The notes: generated from the sequence alone by a model not told the origin. Positions 26,349 through 36,367 are shown, numbered from the stretch's first letter. The stretch: DNA of 64,000 nucleotides from Oceanobacillus polygoni (GCF_008304605.1 NZ_PIJY01000016.1:1-64000); one strand, 5' to 3'. Numbers and translations are program-made.

Positions 26349-27908
26349 ATGAAGAGAAAACAGCTTTGGTTTATCTGTATGCTGTTTGTTGCAATCGGGC
26401 TTTTAGTTGGTTGTACAGGTGAGAATAAAGACGAAACTGGTGAAACGGAAGAGGTTAACGAAGATAATCGTACACTAACGATTGCACTTGGAACAGACAT
26501 GGTATCGTTCGATGTGCATAATCACAATAATACCTCAACAGAAGCGATTCATATTAATATGTTTAACTACTTGGTTAAACGTAATAACGACACAGGAGAA
26601 ATGGAGCCGGATTTAGCGGAAAGCTATGAAAATATCGATGACCTAACATGGGAATTTAAATTGAAGGATGGAGTGACGTTTCATAATGGGGACGCCTTAA
26701 CTTCAGCAGATGTTAAGTATTCCCTAGAACGTGCAGCAACTGATACGACACTTCTGGATCATGCAAACTACAGACAAATTAAGGAAGTTGAAATTATCGA
26801 TGATACTACGTTTCGTATTCATACACATGAACCGGATCCTGCCCTCTTAAATCGTATTTCACGAATTGGCTCAAGTATTTTACCTGCAAATTATATTGAA
26901 GAAAATGGTTTTGATCACTTTCTTGCAAATCCTATAGGGACTGGGCCATTCGAGTTTGTCGAATGGGTTCGGGATGATCGCATTGTGCTGACAGCTTTTG
27001 AGGATTATTTTAACGGCAAAAATGAAGAATGGGATGAAATTGTATATCGGATTATTCCAGAGAATTCAACGAGGGTTTCGGAATTGCTAACAGCTGGGGT
27101 GGATATGGCTGTCAATATTCCGCCGAGTGATTGGGTGCGGGTAAATGAAAATGAAGGGACCTATTTGGCACAAGGAATTTCTAACCGAACGTTAATGATT
27201 TTCTTAAGGTCGACGGAAGGGTATCCAACAGAAGACAAAAGAGTGCGAGAAGCGTTGGATTTAGCGATTGATAATCAGGCAATTGTAGACAATATTTTAG
27301 GCGGTGCTGGTACACCATCGATAACACGTGTTGGACCGGGAGATGTTGGCCATGCAGCAAATTTATATGATACGTACAATTATGATCCGGAAAGAGCAAA
27401 GGAATTATTAGCTGAAGCCGGGTTTAAAGATGGTTTTGAAATGACACTTCATTCGCCAAGAGGACGTTACCTGCAGGATGCAGAAATTGCAGAGATGGTA
27501 GCTGGAATGTTAGCTGCAATTGGGGTAACCATGCATATCGAGTTTATGGAGTGGAGTAATTATCTTGAGCTGCGAAACGCGGGAGAGAACAAAGATGCCT
27601 ATTTATTAGGGCTTGGTAACTCGATGTTTGATGCCGCTAATGCCTTGGATTATTACCGATATGACCGTTTTATTGGACAGCTTGATTATCAAAATGATGA
27701 AGTAGAGGAATTGTTAGTCGCTGCTGAGCAAAATATGGATGTCGAAGAAAGAAATGAACAATATATAAAAATTCAAAAACTGCTTGCTGAAGATGTTGCC
27801 CATCTAGTCCTGCATCAGGAGTCAATAAATATAGGGGTGGTTGATCGGATTGATTATACACCAACAATGGATGAGATGATTTATATTGAATCGATCACTA
27901 GAAAATAA
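26349..27908 (+). CDS. peptide-type ABC transporter substrate-binding lipoprotein
   Basis: The 519-residue SBP_bac_5 protein begins with a lipoprotein signal: a basic start, a hydrophobic stretch and the lipobox LLVGC with C22 as the lipid anchor, then an acidic linker. DLTWEFKLKDGVTFHNGDAL and IGTGPFEFVEW are hallmark segments of the family. Known: it captures di- or oligopeptides, glutathione or nickel chelates outside the cell and hands them to the permeases. It follows AAAGGGGG and is the first gene of a five-gene importer with an M20 peptidase at the end, so peptides are likely cargo. Confidence 0.9.
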   Translation: MKRKQLWFICMLFVAIGLLVGCTGENKDETGETEEVNEDNRTLTIALGTDMVSFDVHNHNNTSTEAIHINMFNYLVKRNNDTGEMEPDLAESYENIDDLTWEFKLKDGVTFHNGDALTSADVKYSLERAATDTTLLDHANYRQIKEVEIIDDTTFRIHTHEPDPALLNRISRIGSSILPANYIEENGFDHFLANPIGTGPFEFVEWVRDDRIVLTAFEDYFNGKNEEWDEIVYRIIPENSTRVSELLTAGVDMAVNIPPSDWVRVNENEGTYLAQGISNRTLMIFLRSTEGYPTEDKRVREALDLAIDNQAIVDNILGGAGTPSITRVGPGDVGHAANLYDTYNYDPERAKELLAEAGFKDGFEMTLHSPRGRYLQDAEIAEMVAGMLAAIGVTMHIEFMEWSNYLELRNAGENKDAYLLGLGNSMFDAANALDYYRYDRFIGQLDYQNDEVEELLVAAEQNMDVEERNEQYIKIQKLLAEDVAHLVLHQESINIGVVDRIDYTPTMDEMIYIESITRK

Positions 27909-27972
27909 CTGTTGGAAGAGTGGGGAGGCCTCCATTCTTCCATGAAAGGCAATTCGGAGGTGACGATAGCCG

Positions 27973-28887
27973 GTGAATTATATCGTTAGAAGAATGCTGC
28001 AAATTATTCCAGTCCTACTTATCATTTCATTTATTGTTTTTACACTCGTTTTCATTGCTGGTGACCCTGTTGCGCTTATGCTTCCAGACGATGCTACATT
28101 GGAAGAGATTGAACAGTTACGAGAATCGATCGGACTAAATGAACCATTTTATGTACAGTATGGCAGCTATGTTTTTCGTGTGGTTCAGGGAGATTTTGGG
28201 GAATCCTTTCGCTATGGACAAGATGCATTGTCTGTCGTTTGGGAGCGCCTGCCAGCTACGTTTGAGTTAGCGATTGCCGCAATTATTATTGCGATTATGG
28301 TCGCTATACCATTTGGAATCTGGTCAGCGACGAAGCAAAATTCAAGTATCGATTTAATCGCTACTGGTGCTGCAGTTGTTGGAAAAGCGATGCCGAATTT
28401 CTGGCTCGGTATTATGCTGATTTTATTCTTCTCCGTAACCTTAGGTGTATTACCGGTTTCGGGGAGAGGGAGTTTTGCTCATCTTATCCTTCCTGCTATC
28501 ACATTAGGAACAGGGATTGCTGCTGAAATGACAAGGTTGATCCGTTCCAGCATGCTTGAAATATTAAATCAGGATTATATACGCACTGCAAAAAGCAAAG
28601 GAATTAAGTCGGTGCAAGTAATTTATAAACATGCCTTTCGTAATGCACTTATTCCTTTTGTAACGATAACAGCATTACAAACATCAACACTGATTGGCGG
28701 TGCCTTAATCACCGAAACAGTATTCGCATGGCCGGGAATTGGGCAATTACTCATACAGGCTGTTAATACGCGTGACATGGCAATTGTTCAAGCATGTGTC
28801 ATGATTATAGCCGCAATCGTCATACTAATGAACCTATTAGCCGACATCATTTACCGTATTCTAGACCCCCGAATTAAATTGGATTAG
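27973..28887 (+). CDS. dipeptide-type ABC transporter permease (DppB-like)
   Basis: The 304-residue protein has the BPD_transp_1 fold: an N-terminal helix (MLQIIPVLLIISFIVFTLVF), the usual extracellular stretch with LRESIGLNEPFYVQYG, and five more helices. The EAA-like loop for ATPase contact is TAKSKGIKSVQVIYKHAFRN. GTG 27973 follows TTCGGAGG. Known: it forms half of the membrane channel with the next gene. The operon order is binding protein, B, C, D, F. Confidence 0.9.
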   Translation: MNYIVRRMLQIIPVLLIISFIVFTLVFIAGDPVALMLPDDATLEEIEQLRESIGLNEPFYVQYGSYVFRVVQGDFGESFRYGQDALSVVWERLPATFELAIAAIIIAIMVAIPFGIWSATKQNSSIDLIATGAAVVGKAMPNFWLGIMLILFFSVTLGVLPVSGRGSFAHLILPAITLGTGIAAEMTRLIRSSMLEILNQDYIRTAKSKGIKSVQVIYKHAFRNALIPFVTITALQTSTLIGGALITETVFAWPGIGQLLIQAVNTRDMAIVQACVMIIAAIVILMNLLADIIYRILDPRIKLD

Positions 28888-28900
28888 GAGGTGTGAATGA

Positions 28901-29815
28901 TTGGGGGAACAATCGAAAACAATAATAGATGCGGATTCTCAAGCATATATGAGAAAGCGAAATGGAACGTTTAAAAGATGGAGTAAGCTATTACTCAGAA
29001 GTAAGACAGGAACAGTAGGACTGCTCATTGTTCTCTTTATTGTTTTCGTAGCTGTTTTTGCACCACTACTTGCACCATATAATCCAAATGCTATTAATCC
29101 AAGTAGCTTGCATGTGCCACCTTCATGGATGGAAGGGGGAAGCACAGCGCATTTGCTAGGAACGGATAATCTTGGGAGAGATATTTTAAGCAGAATTATT
29201 TATGGTTCTCAAGTATCGTTGCTTGTCGGCATTGCGGCAGTTCTCTTGTCTGGCATAATTGGTGTTAGTATCGGGTTAATTTCCGGGTTTTACGGTGGGT
29301 TCTTAGATAATATTTTAATGCGCTTTGTAGATTCATTTCTTGCCATACCAACAATTCTATTTTCACTCGTCTTTTTAGCCGTTTTTGGTCCGAGTATTAT
29401 GACGCTAATTGTTGTGCTTGGCTTAACAAATTGGACATCATATGCACGGCTGGTGCGAGGTGAGGTTTTATCGATAAAAGAAAGAGATTTTGTAAGAGCG
29501 GCCAGGTCCATTGGTGTAAAAAATAATAAAATTATCACGAGACATCTGATGCCCAATGTTATCTCCACGTTTATTGTAATTTCAACATTGAGTGTAGCGT
29601 CAACGATTATCCTAGAATCTTCTTTAAGCTTTCTTGGTTTAGGCATACAACCCCCGACTGTATCATGGGGAACGGTTTTAAGTGATGGAAGGGACTACTT
29701 AGCTACAAGCTGGTGGCTAGCAACTTTTCCGGGTATTGCAATAACTATAACGGTCCTCGGTATTATCTTTTTAGGTGATTGGCTCCGTGATGTTCTAGAC
29801 CCACGTACAAAATAG
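28901..29815 (+). CDS. dipeptide-type ABC transporter permease (DppC-like)
   Basis: The 304-residue partner permease starts at TTG 28901 after AGGAGGTG. It has a charged cytoplasmic N-terminus, then a hydrophobic segment, the OppC_N motif HLLGTDNLGRDILSRIIYGS and the ATPase-contact loop AARSIGVKNNKIITRHLMPN. About six helices are present. It is 13 bases after the first permease. A repeat element of about 190 bases lies between it and the ATPase genes, unusual inside such an operon. Confidence 0.9.
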   Translation: MGEQSKTIIDADSQAYMRKRNGTFKRWSKLLLRSKTGTVGLLIVLFIVFVAVFAPLLAPYNPNAINPSSLHVPPSWMEGGSTAHLLGTDNLGRDILSRIIYGSQVSLLVGIAAVLLSGIIGVSIGLISGFYGGFLDNILMRFVDSFLAIPTILFSLVFLAVFGPSIMTLIVVLGLTNWTSYARLVRGEVLSIKERDFVRAARSIGVKNNKIITRHLMPNVISTFIVISTLSVASTIILESSLSFLGLGIQPPTVSWGTVLSDGRDYLATSWWLATFPGIAITITVLGIIFLGDWLRDVLDPRTK

Positions 29816-29824
29816 ATACTGGTA

Positions 29825-30012
29825 AGAGGTTGTTCAAAAAAGTCCGGTGAAAATGACGCATCAGGAGTAGAAGACCTTCGACTAATTACCGACACGTCCT
29901 GTGTCGAACGTCGAAGTCACCACATCCTGTGGAAGCTCGTTGGCTTGCTTTTCCGCTGCTCAAAGCTACGCGGCCTCGAACTGCTCGGTCTTTTCATCTT
30001 CCTTTTGAACAC
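29825..30012. repeat. dispersed repeat element, copy A
   Basis: The element starts AGAGGTTGTTCAAAAAAGTC and ends CATCTTCCTTTTGAAC. The outer GTTCAAAA and TTTTGAAC are inverted, and the next segments (GGTGAAAATGAC and GTCTTTTCATC) also pair roughly. The middle has TTCGAACG/CGTCGAAG-like and CACATCCTGTGG dyads. A shorter copy lies at 50625-50741 with the same ends. It has no coding frame. It is likely a miniature, folded intergenic repeat, and it sits inside the ABC operon without a visible terminator tail. Confidence 0.7.
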
Positions 30013-30030
30013 GCATGTTAAGGAGGAATA

Positions 30031-30999
30031 ATGATGGGGGAATCGTTCATTCAACTTAAAAATCTTAAAACCTATTTTCATACAGAAGAAGGGACTGTGC
30101 CTGCGGTTGATGATGTATCCTTATCGATAAAAAAAGGGGAAACACTGGCGATTGTAGGGGAATCAGGATCCGGTAAAAGTGTAACCTCGCTATCGTTGAT
30201 GCGTTTAATTGAGCCGCCAGGTCGTATCGAATCAGGAGAAATTCTCTTTGAAGGTCATAATCTAGTAGACTATTCAAAGAAAAAAATGCGAGCAGTTCGT
30301 GGCAATAAAATAGCAATGATCTTCCAAGAGCCGCTAACCTCTTTAAATCCAGTGTTTACGGTGGGGAATCAAATTTCAGAATCTATTATCGAACATCAAA
30401 ATAAAAGTAAGAAAGAAGCGAAACAGTTAGTAATTGAGATGTTAACAAAAGTTGGCATCCCAAGGCCTGAAAAGGTGTTCCATTCCTATCCACATGCCTT
30501 AAGTGGTGGGATGAGACAACGGGTGATGATTGCGATGGCACTCTCCTGTAATCCCGAATTATTAATTGCAGATGAACCAACGACAGCACTTGACGTCACG
30601 ATTCAGGCACAGATTTTAACTTTAATGAAAGAATTAATTCGTGAGTTTGAAACGTCAATTTTGCTCATAACCCATGATTTAGGTGTCGTTGCAGAGATGG
30701 CAGATCGAGTCATTGTCATGTACGGTGGTCAAATCGTTGAGGAGACGGATGTCTATACATTATTTAAGCATCCGAAACATCCATATACGAAGGGACTACT
30801 CGCTAGTACACCAAAAGTGCATGAATTAAAAGAAGAACTTATATCGATCTCTGGCACTGTACCAAATCCACTTGATTACCCAATTGGCTGCCGATTCGCC
30901 GACCGTTGTGAATCAGTTATGGAAACGTGTAGAACTGTTCATCCAGAATTAAAAGAGATTAAACCAGGACATACGGTTCGATGTTGGTTACATGAATGA
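30031..30999 (+). CDS. peptide ABC transporter ATPase (DppD-like)
   Basis: The 322-residue ATPase has Walker A GESGSGKS, a Q-loop in [11 protein letters not shown], signature [15 protein letters not shown], Walker [13 protein letters not shown] and switch histidine in [13 protein letters not shown]. The oligopeptide C-terminal extension carries the cysteines of [15 protein letters not shown], which bind an Fe-S centre in related transporters. ATG 30031 or the ATG just after it follows AGGAGG. It pairs with the next gene, overlapping it by a few bases at most. Confidence 0.92.
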   Translation: MMGESFIQLKNLKTYFHTEEGTVPAVDDVSLSIKKGETLAIVGESGSGKSVTSLSLMRLIEPPGRIESGEILFEGHNLVDYSKKKMRAVRGNKIAMIFQEPLTSLNPVFTVGNQISESIIEHQNKSKKEAKQLVIEMLTKVGIPRPEKVFHSYPHALSGGMRQRVMIAMALSCNPELLIADEPTTALDVTIQAQILTLMKELIREFETSILLITHDLGVVAEMADRVIVMYGGQIVEETDVYTLFKHPKHPYTKGLLASTPKVHELKEELISISGTVPNPLDYPIGCRFADRCESVMETCRTVHPELKEIKPGHTVRCWLHE

Positions 31000-31012
31000 A
31001 AGGGGGGTAGTG

Positions 31013-32059
31013 ATGCGTGAAGACCATTTACTTGAGGTGAAAGGATTAACGAAGTTTTTTGAAATCAAAAGTGGCTTTTTAAAGAGGAATAAAAATGATT
31101 TAAAAGCAGTACATGATGTTAGCTTTTTTATTGATGCTGGGGAAACACTTGGGATTGTTGGAGAATCTGGATGTGGTAAATCTACGACAGGGAATATGAT
31201 TGTTCAGTTGTTAGAACCAACTGCAGGAGAAATTTACTTTGAAGGCGAAGATATTACAAAATTAAAAGGGGAAGCATTACGCAAGAAGCGATCTGATATT
31301 CAAATTATTTTCCAAGACCCTTATTCCTCCCTTAACCCACGAATGCGTGTATTTGATTTAATAGCAGAACCAATTCGCACCCACGAGTCATTATCTAAAA
31401 AAGAGCTAGAAGAACGAGTGCTGGATTTAATGGAAGTTGTTGGATTAAATCCATCTTATGCAAAGCGTTTTCCTCATGAATTCAGCGGAGGACAGCGGCA
31501 ACGTATCGGAATTGCCCGAGCAATCGCGTTAAACCCAAAGCTAATTGTATGCGACGAACCTGTATCTGCGCTTGATGTATCGATTCAATCACAAATTTTA
31601 AATCTACTTGTAAAGCTTCAAAAGGAGTTTCAGATTACGTATCTTTTTATCGCACATGGTCTTCCTGTTGTGAAACATATTAGTGATCGCATTGCTGTCA
31701 TGTATTTAGGTAAAATTGTTGAGTTAACAACAAAGGAAGATCTGTTTTTAAAGCCTAAGCACCCGTACACCGAAGGACTTTTATCCGCTATTCCAGTACC
31801 AGACCCCACACAGCGGGATTTGAAAGAACATAGAGTATTAATAAAAGGAGATATTCCAAACCCAGTTCATCCACCTTCAGGTTGTGTTTTTCATCCACGC
31901 TGTCCATATGCTACAGAGCTATGCACACAGGAAGAACCATTATTTGAAGAAAAAGAAGCCGGGCATTTTGTAGCCTGTCACTATCCTTTAAGTGAGGGGA
32001 AAGGGACTATCTACTCGAGGGAAGGTAACCATGATGGAGAAGTACATTTTGAATCATAA
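31013..32059 (+). CDS. peptide ABC transporter ATPase (DppF-like)
   Basis: The 348-residue ATPase has Walker A GESGCGKST, signature FSGGQRQRIGIARAI, Walker B LIVCDEPVSALD and the C-terminal cysteine cluster GCVFHPRCPYATELC. The start at ATG 31013 has the AAAGGGGGG site; the in-frame ATG 30992 overlaps the previous gene. One oddity: the switch region reads LFIAHGLPVVKH where most relatives have SHDLSVV. The histidine is kept, but the following Asp is Gly. The last codons overlap the M20 peptidase start. Confidence 0.9.
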   Translation: MREDHLLEVKGLTKFFEIKSGFLKRNKNDLKAVHDVSFFIDAGETLGIVGESGCGKSTTGNMIVQLLEPTAGEIYFEGEDITKLKGEALRKKRSDIQIIFQDPYSSLNPRMRVFDLIAEPIRTHESLSKKELEERVLDLMEVVGLNPSYAKRFPHEFSGGQRQRIGIARAIALNPKLIVCDEPVSALDVSIQSQILNLLVKLQKEFQITYLFIAHGLPVVKHISDRIAVMYLGKIVELTTKEDLFLKPKHPYTEGLLSAIPVPDPTQRDLKEHRVLIKGDIPNPVHPPSGCVFHPRCPYATELCTQEEPLFEEKEAGHFVACHYPLSEGKGTIYSREGNHDGEVHFES

Positions 32060-33167
32060 AAAGGAAATGCTTGGGTTAATTGAGCAATTAGTTAACATAG
32101 ATAGTGGATCGAATTATAAAAAAGGCATTGATGCAGTAGCAGAAATACTGCTAAAACCATTTAAAGAAATGGGCTTTAAGATTACGATGCAAAAGAACAA
32201 ACAGTATGGAAATAACATTGTCATTCAATATGATGAACATATATCAACAGATATTTTACTAGTAGCTCATATGGATACTGTTTTTCCTGTGGGAACGGTA
32301 CGTGACCGCCCATTCGAAATTAAGGGCAATCGCGCTTATGGACCAGGAATTATTGATATGAAATCAAGTCTAATAACACTACTATATGCAGTAAAAGCGC
32401 TATACCATCACAATAACGATGCGTATAAAAACATAACGATTATCTTAAATGGTGATGAAGAAATCGGTTCACCAACATCCAGAAAGCTGATTGAGGAAAT
32501 TTCTACTACTAAAAAATATGCATTGATTATGGAACCAGCACGAAAAGATGGCTCCATTGTCTCGGCAAGGCGCGGTGGTGGAAAATATATTTTATCTGTG
32601 AAAGGAAAAGCAGCACATTCCGGTGTCTCCCCCGAAGAAGGGAAAAGTGCGATTGAAGAACTTGCTCATAAAATCATTAAGCTGCAGCAGCTGAATAATG
32701 CACAAAAAGGAATATCGATCAATGTCGGTGTGATTGAAGGGGGAGATGCGGTTAACGTTGTACCATCTGAAGCAAAGGGTATGGTGGATGTTCGAATTAC
32801 GAGTCGTGATCAAGCAAAGTATGTAAGAAAAAGAATTGAAGAGATTTGCTCTAAACCTGATATTAAAGGTACGCATATTACATTAAAGGGAGGAATTAAC
32901 CGGCTTCCCCTTGAATTAAACCAAGCAAACAAGAAACTTTTACATGTGATTCAAGATGTTGCAGATGCGATAGGAATTGAATTAAAAGCCGTTCATACTG
33001 GAGGTGGCTCTGACGCTTCATTCCCTGCTAATTTAGGAGTAGCAACCGTTGATGGATTAGGTCCCGTTGGTGGTGGTCTTCATAATGAGGATGAATATTT
33101 AGAAATAGATTCATTGACAGAAAGATGCTTCTTGTTGGCAGAGACGATATCAAAGCTTTCGGAATAA
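32031..33167 (+). CDS. M20-family metallopeptidase (carboxypeptidase G2-like)
   Basis: The 378-residue protein carries the metal motifs LVAHMDTVFPVG, GPGIIDMKSS and LNGDEEIGSPTS, the lid domain GKAAHSGVSPEEGKSAIEEL, and a final metal site around GGGLHNEDE. ATG 32031 follows GAGGGAAGG and overlaps the ATPase gene, so it belongs to the importer operon. Known: this branch removes C-terminal glutamate or cleaves dipeptides with two zinc ions. Inferred: it degrades the peptide brought in by the ABC system. Confidence 0.87.
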   Translation: MMEKYILNHKKEMLGLIEQLVNIDSGSNYKKGIDAVAEILLKPFKEMGFKITMQKNKQYGNNIVIQYDEHISTDILLVAHMDTVFPVGTVRDRPFEIKGNRAYGPGIIDMKSSLITLLYAVKALYHHNNDAYKNITIILNGDEEIGSPTSRKLIEEISTTKKYALIMEPARKDGSIVSARRGGGKYILSVKGKAAHSGVSPEEGKSAIEELAHKIIKLQQLNNAQKGISINVGVIEGGDAVNVVPSEAKGMVDVRITSRDQAKYVRKRIEEICSKPDIKGTHITLKGGINRLPLELNQANKKLLHVIQDVADAIGIELKAVHTGGGSDASFPANLGVATVDGLGPVGGGLHNEDEYLEIDSLTERCFLLAETISKLSE

Positions 33168-33256
33168 GTAAGAAGCTAACAACATAAATTTTGTTGGAGG
33201 AACGTATAGGCAATTGACACATACGATGGTATCAGCATGGCATCTAGGAGGGACTT

Positions 33257-34132
33257 ATGAATTCATACTTATTAGAAGTGCAGAAATGGTATCAGGAAAA
33301 CAAAGGACAACTCGAATATGATTTACAGTATTTTGAAGGACGGACAAAGGAAGCGTTTGCTAGCATATTAGCTCAATTTGAAAACGTGTTTACAGATAAA
33401 GATCGAGAACCTATTGGGGAACAGGATATCTCGAAATTAGTTGAACAAGTTTATGCGTTGTATGAGCAAAACAAAGCGTTTGTGCGTGCAGAGGGAAGGC
33501 AGCCATTTGTGCCAATAGGTGGACATCGTCTGCCGCCACTGCCATATCCCTATGACGCATTAGAACCATATATCGCGAAGGAAATTATGTATTTACACCA
33601 TGATAAACATCATCAAAGTTATGTGGATGGACTAAATAAAGCTGAAATGAAAATGGAAGAAGCGAGACAAACAGGTGATTTTGACCTGATTAAACATTGG
33701 GAGCGAGAGGCTGCTTTTCATGGTGCTGGCCATTATTTGCATACGATATTTTGGGAGATTATGGCACCTGATGCGGGAGGAGAACCGGAAGGAGAATTAC
33801 TTCAAGCAATCGAGCGTGACTTTGGCAGTTTTGAACAGTTTAAGGAGCATTTTACTCAAGCAGCTGATCAAGTGGAAGGTGGAGGCTGGGCGATGCTTGT
33901 TTGGGCGCCACGTTCAGGAAGAATGGAAATATTACAAGCCGAAAAGCACCAAAACCTCTCCCAACAAGATATGATTCCTTTGTTAGTCCTTGATGTATGG
34001 GAGCATGCTTATTATTTGCAGTATTTAAATGAGAAAAAAGATTATGTTGAAGCGTGGTGGAACCTCGTCAATTGGCCAGCAGTTGCAGACCGATATAATA
34101 AAGCAAAAACGATTCGCTGGAAACTTGCCTAG
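33257..34132 (+). CDS. Fe/Mn superoxide dismutase with N-terminal extension (SodF-like)
   Basis: The 291-residue protein's first about 90 residues are a helical extension (EVQKWYQENKGQLEYDLQYF). The SOD domain follows from LPPLPYPYDALEPYI with metal ligands in MYLHHDKHH, GAGHYLHTIFWE and LDVWEHAYYLQY. The extension and overall size match Bacillus SodF rather than the 200-residue SodA. AGGAGG lies just ahead of ATG. Known: it converts superoxide to peroxide and oxygen. It is 89 bases after the peptidase gene and may be its own unit, ending at the bidirectional terminator 34189-34229. Confidence 0.9.
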   Translation: MNSYLLEVQKWYQENKGQLEYDLQYFEGRTKEAFASILAQFENVFTDKDREPIGEQDISKLVEQVYALYEQNKAFVRAEGRQPFVPIGGHRLPPLPYPYDALEPYIAKEIMYLHHDKHHQSYVDGLNKAEMKMEEARQTGDFDLIKHWEREAAFHGAGHYLHTIFWEIMAPDAGGEPEGELLQAIERDFGSFEQFKEHFTQAADQVEGGGWAMLVWAPRSGRMEILQAEKHQNLSQQDMIPLLVLDVWEHAYYLQYLNEKKDYVEAWWNLVNWPAVADRYNKAKTIRWKLA

Positions 34133-34188
34133 TAGGGGTTACACTAGTAGTAATCAACTTGTAGTAAAATATTCTACAAAAAATATAA

Positions 34189-34229
34189 AAAATATCAACA
34201 GGATTACGATTGATCTCTGTTGATATTTT
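34189..34229. terminator. bidirectional terminator between SOD and M19 dipeptidase
   Basis: AAAATATCAACAG (34189-34201) and CTGTTGATATTTT (34217-34229) form a perfect 13-bp stem with a 15-nt loop between converging genes. Confidence 0.8.
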
Positions 34230-34246
34230 ATTTTGCCTTTATTAAT

Positions 34247-35683
34247 TTATGCTTCCTCGTCCAAGTAGAAAATCCGCGTAGTTCGTTCGACTTTTCCATC
34301 CTTGTCGGTAGCTTCAAATGTTACCACATGAAATTGCTCGACTAATGAATCTGTTAGTTTAAATGATAACGTAGAAGAGCTTTCATCAACATCGGCTTCA
34401 TAAGCAATGCCATCGACAATCACTCGGAAGTCTAACGTTTTAATTGCATCTGCTGGTGCATCAATAGTTGCTTTTATAGTTGGCGTTGTCTCCTCAATTA
34501 TTTCTCCCATTTTATATTCCGGATTAATTTCGATATTTAACCCTTTTGCATATGGATTGATAGTTGCAGCCTTTTCAACTTCAAGTAATAATCGAAGTGT
34601 ATTTTTTCCAAGGATTTTTTCAATATCCTCATCAGAGTATCCTCTATTTTGTAATTCATCTGTAAGTTTATAAAGCTCGGTAGCACTTTGTAGGTCTGAA
34701 GGCATATCCGAACCGTCAAAGTCAGATCCAATTGCAACATGATCAATACCAATTAGATCAACAGCATAATCAATATGATCAGCGATATCGGTAACATAGG
34801 CAGATGGATTATCCGTTAAAAATACCGGATAAAAGACAATTCCAACGACACCACCATTTTCAGCTAGGGCTATTAGTTGCTCATCTGTTAGGTTGCGCTG
34901 ATGGTTTTTTAACGCTTTTACACCAGAATGTGTTGCCATAATAGGTGCATCGGTAATTTCTAATACATCCCAAAACGTGTTTTCTGACATATGAGAGACA
35001 TCAATAACCATGCCTAACTTATTCATTTCTTTTGCAACCTGTGCACCAAGCTGCGTTAATCCACCGTTTGAAGGAGTTCTTGCTGGATCTCCATATATTT
35101 GATTCGCACCTTCACCGAGCGCATTGGAATAGTTCCAATTAAAACCAATCGCTTTAATACCAAGGTCGTGATATTGATGGAGCAATTCAATTGCGTTGTG
35201 CTCTTCTAAAGAATAAGCACCCTCAATTGTAGGGACGGCTGCAATTTTACCTGCTTGTACAGTATTCCAAATATCAAATGTTGTCTTGGCAATTTGAAAA
35301 TGGTCCTGATTATTTTCCTCCATCCAATAAAGTGCATGAATTAATGCAAGTGTACGACTAATACTGCGTGGGTTATTATCATAATATCCCTCTGTAAATG
35401 CTGCGAAAAAACCTACATTTATTCCACCTTCCTCAAGCTTTGGTATATCAGCATGGAGGGAAGTGTTTTCCCCGATATCGATATCTGGGAGCCATGTGTT
35501 CTCATGAAGTACGTTCATCATCGTATCGATATGACTATCAACGATTATTGCTTCATTATGTATACGGTCCGCATTTTCGATGGATTCGTGCTTCAATTGG
35601 ATAGGAAAATGATCAAGGGTACCCAATGTAGTAGGGAAAGTTAAGAACAACGTAATGAGTAGCCAAAATAAAGAAACAGGCAT
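34247..35683 (-). CDS. secreted M19 membrane dipeptidase-type peptidase
   Basis: The 478-residue protein has a signal-like hydrophobic N-terminus (SLFWLLITLFLTFPTTLG). The renal-dipeptidase barrel follows with metal motifs IIVDSHIDTMM, MVIDVSHMS, ATHSGV and AIGSDFDGSD. After about residue 370 comes an extra beta-rich domain of about 100 residues (TIKATIDAPADAIKTLDFRV, DKDGKVERTTRIF) that simple M19 enzymes lack. ATG 35683 has AAAGGAG ahead; the upstream ATG 35701 itself spans that site. Known: M19 enzymes cleave dipeptides, including D-amino acid forms. Inferred: it makes amino acids outside the cell near the dipeptide importer. Confidence 0.85.
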   Translation of the reverse strand: MPVSLFWLLITLFLTFPTTLGTLDHFPIQLKHESIENADRIHNEAIIVDSHIDTMMNVLHENTWLPDIDIGENTSLHADIPKLEEGGINVGFFAAFTEGYYDNNPRSISRTLALIHALYWMEENNQDHFQIAKTTFDIWNTVQAGKIAAVPTIEGAYSLEEHNAIELLHQYHDLGIKAIGFNWNYSNALGEGANQIYGDPARTPSNGGLTQLGAQVAKEMNKLGMVIDVSHMSENTFWDVLEITDAPIMATHSGVKALKNHQRNLTDEQLIALAENGGVVGIVFYPVFLTDNPSAYVTDIADHIDYAVDLIGIDHVAIGSDFDGSDMPSDLQSATELYKLTDELQNRGYSDEDIEKILGKNTLRLLLEVEKAATINPYAKGLNIEINPEYKMGEIIEETTPTIKATIDAPADAIKTLDFRVIVDGIAYEADVDESSSTLSFKLTDSLVEQFHVVTFEATDKDGKVERTTRIFYLDEEA

Positions 35684-35701
35684 TGCTGTAACTCCTTTCA
35701 T

Positions 35702-36148
35702 GGATTGGAACAGACACTATATTTTCTAACTAGATCAAAATTCAACTTGTAGCTTAAAATAAATCTATCCAATAAAGTAGTAGGTAGCGTGGTATAAGAG
35801 TAGATAGAATTAACTTCATTGTACAGAAAATCTAGAAGGCTGTCACTTATCGAAAATGGTCTTTTTTTACTAGTTATTCGTTTTGCGAAACCTTTTATAA
35901 ATGTAGGTTTTCGTGTTAATAGACACATAATATTTATTTTGGATAGAAATTAAAAGTTCTAAGTGTCTAAAAATTTGGTTAAATTTAGTTTTTATTGTTG
36001 AATTTGCATTACCTATTTCCTATAATGGATGTTGGGTGGGAAATATGTAAAAATTTAAATTTTTGATGTTATATAAAAGATTAATAGAGAGGAAAGAGGC
36101 GAAGTAATAGAGACTGTAAAGAGTTTCTACCTAGAGGGGATTTTTTAA
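35702..36148. other. gene-free stretch upstream of the dipeptidase
   Basis: About 450 AT-rich bases hold the promoter region of the minus-strand peptidase and no convincing gene. No conserved element was recognised. Confidence 0.4.
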
Positions 36149-36367
36149 GAGAATCGTAGAAGGTTTTATTATCACATTTATCGATTAGAGATTTATGATA
36201 CCTACGTTGATGTTGGGATAGGGAGTATATTTGCATTTCAGCCAGATCAGGGTGTCCAGTCAACAAAGGAAATTGCAGAACAAGAGGGAGTTATCATTGA
36301 TGAGATCATGATTTGGGGCAAAGAATTTAATGTAAGCTTGCAACGTATCATTAATGGTAAAGCTTGA
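36149..36367 (+). pseudogene. C-terminal remnant of an unrecognised protein
   Basis: An open frame of 72 codons without a usable start ends at TGA 36365-36367. From about codon 18 it reads YVDVGIGSIFAFQPDQGV, QSTKEIAEQEGVIIDEIMI and WGKEFNVSLQRIINGKA, which looks like real protein with a helical end. Upstream of that the frame is Arg- and Tyr-rich and looks random. It is followed by a good terminator at 36422-36467. The parent family was not recognised. Confidence 0.4.
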
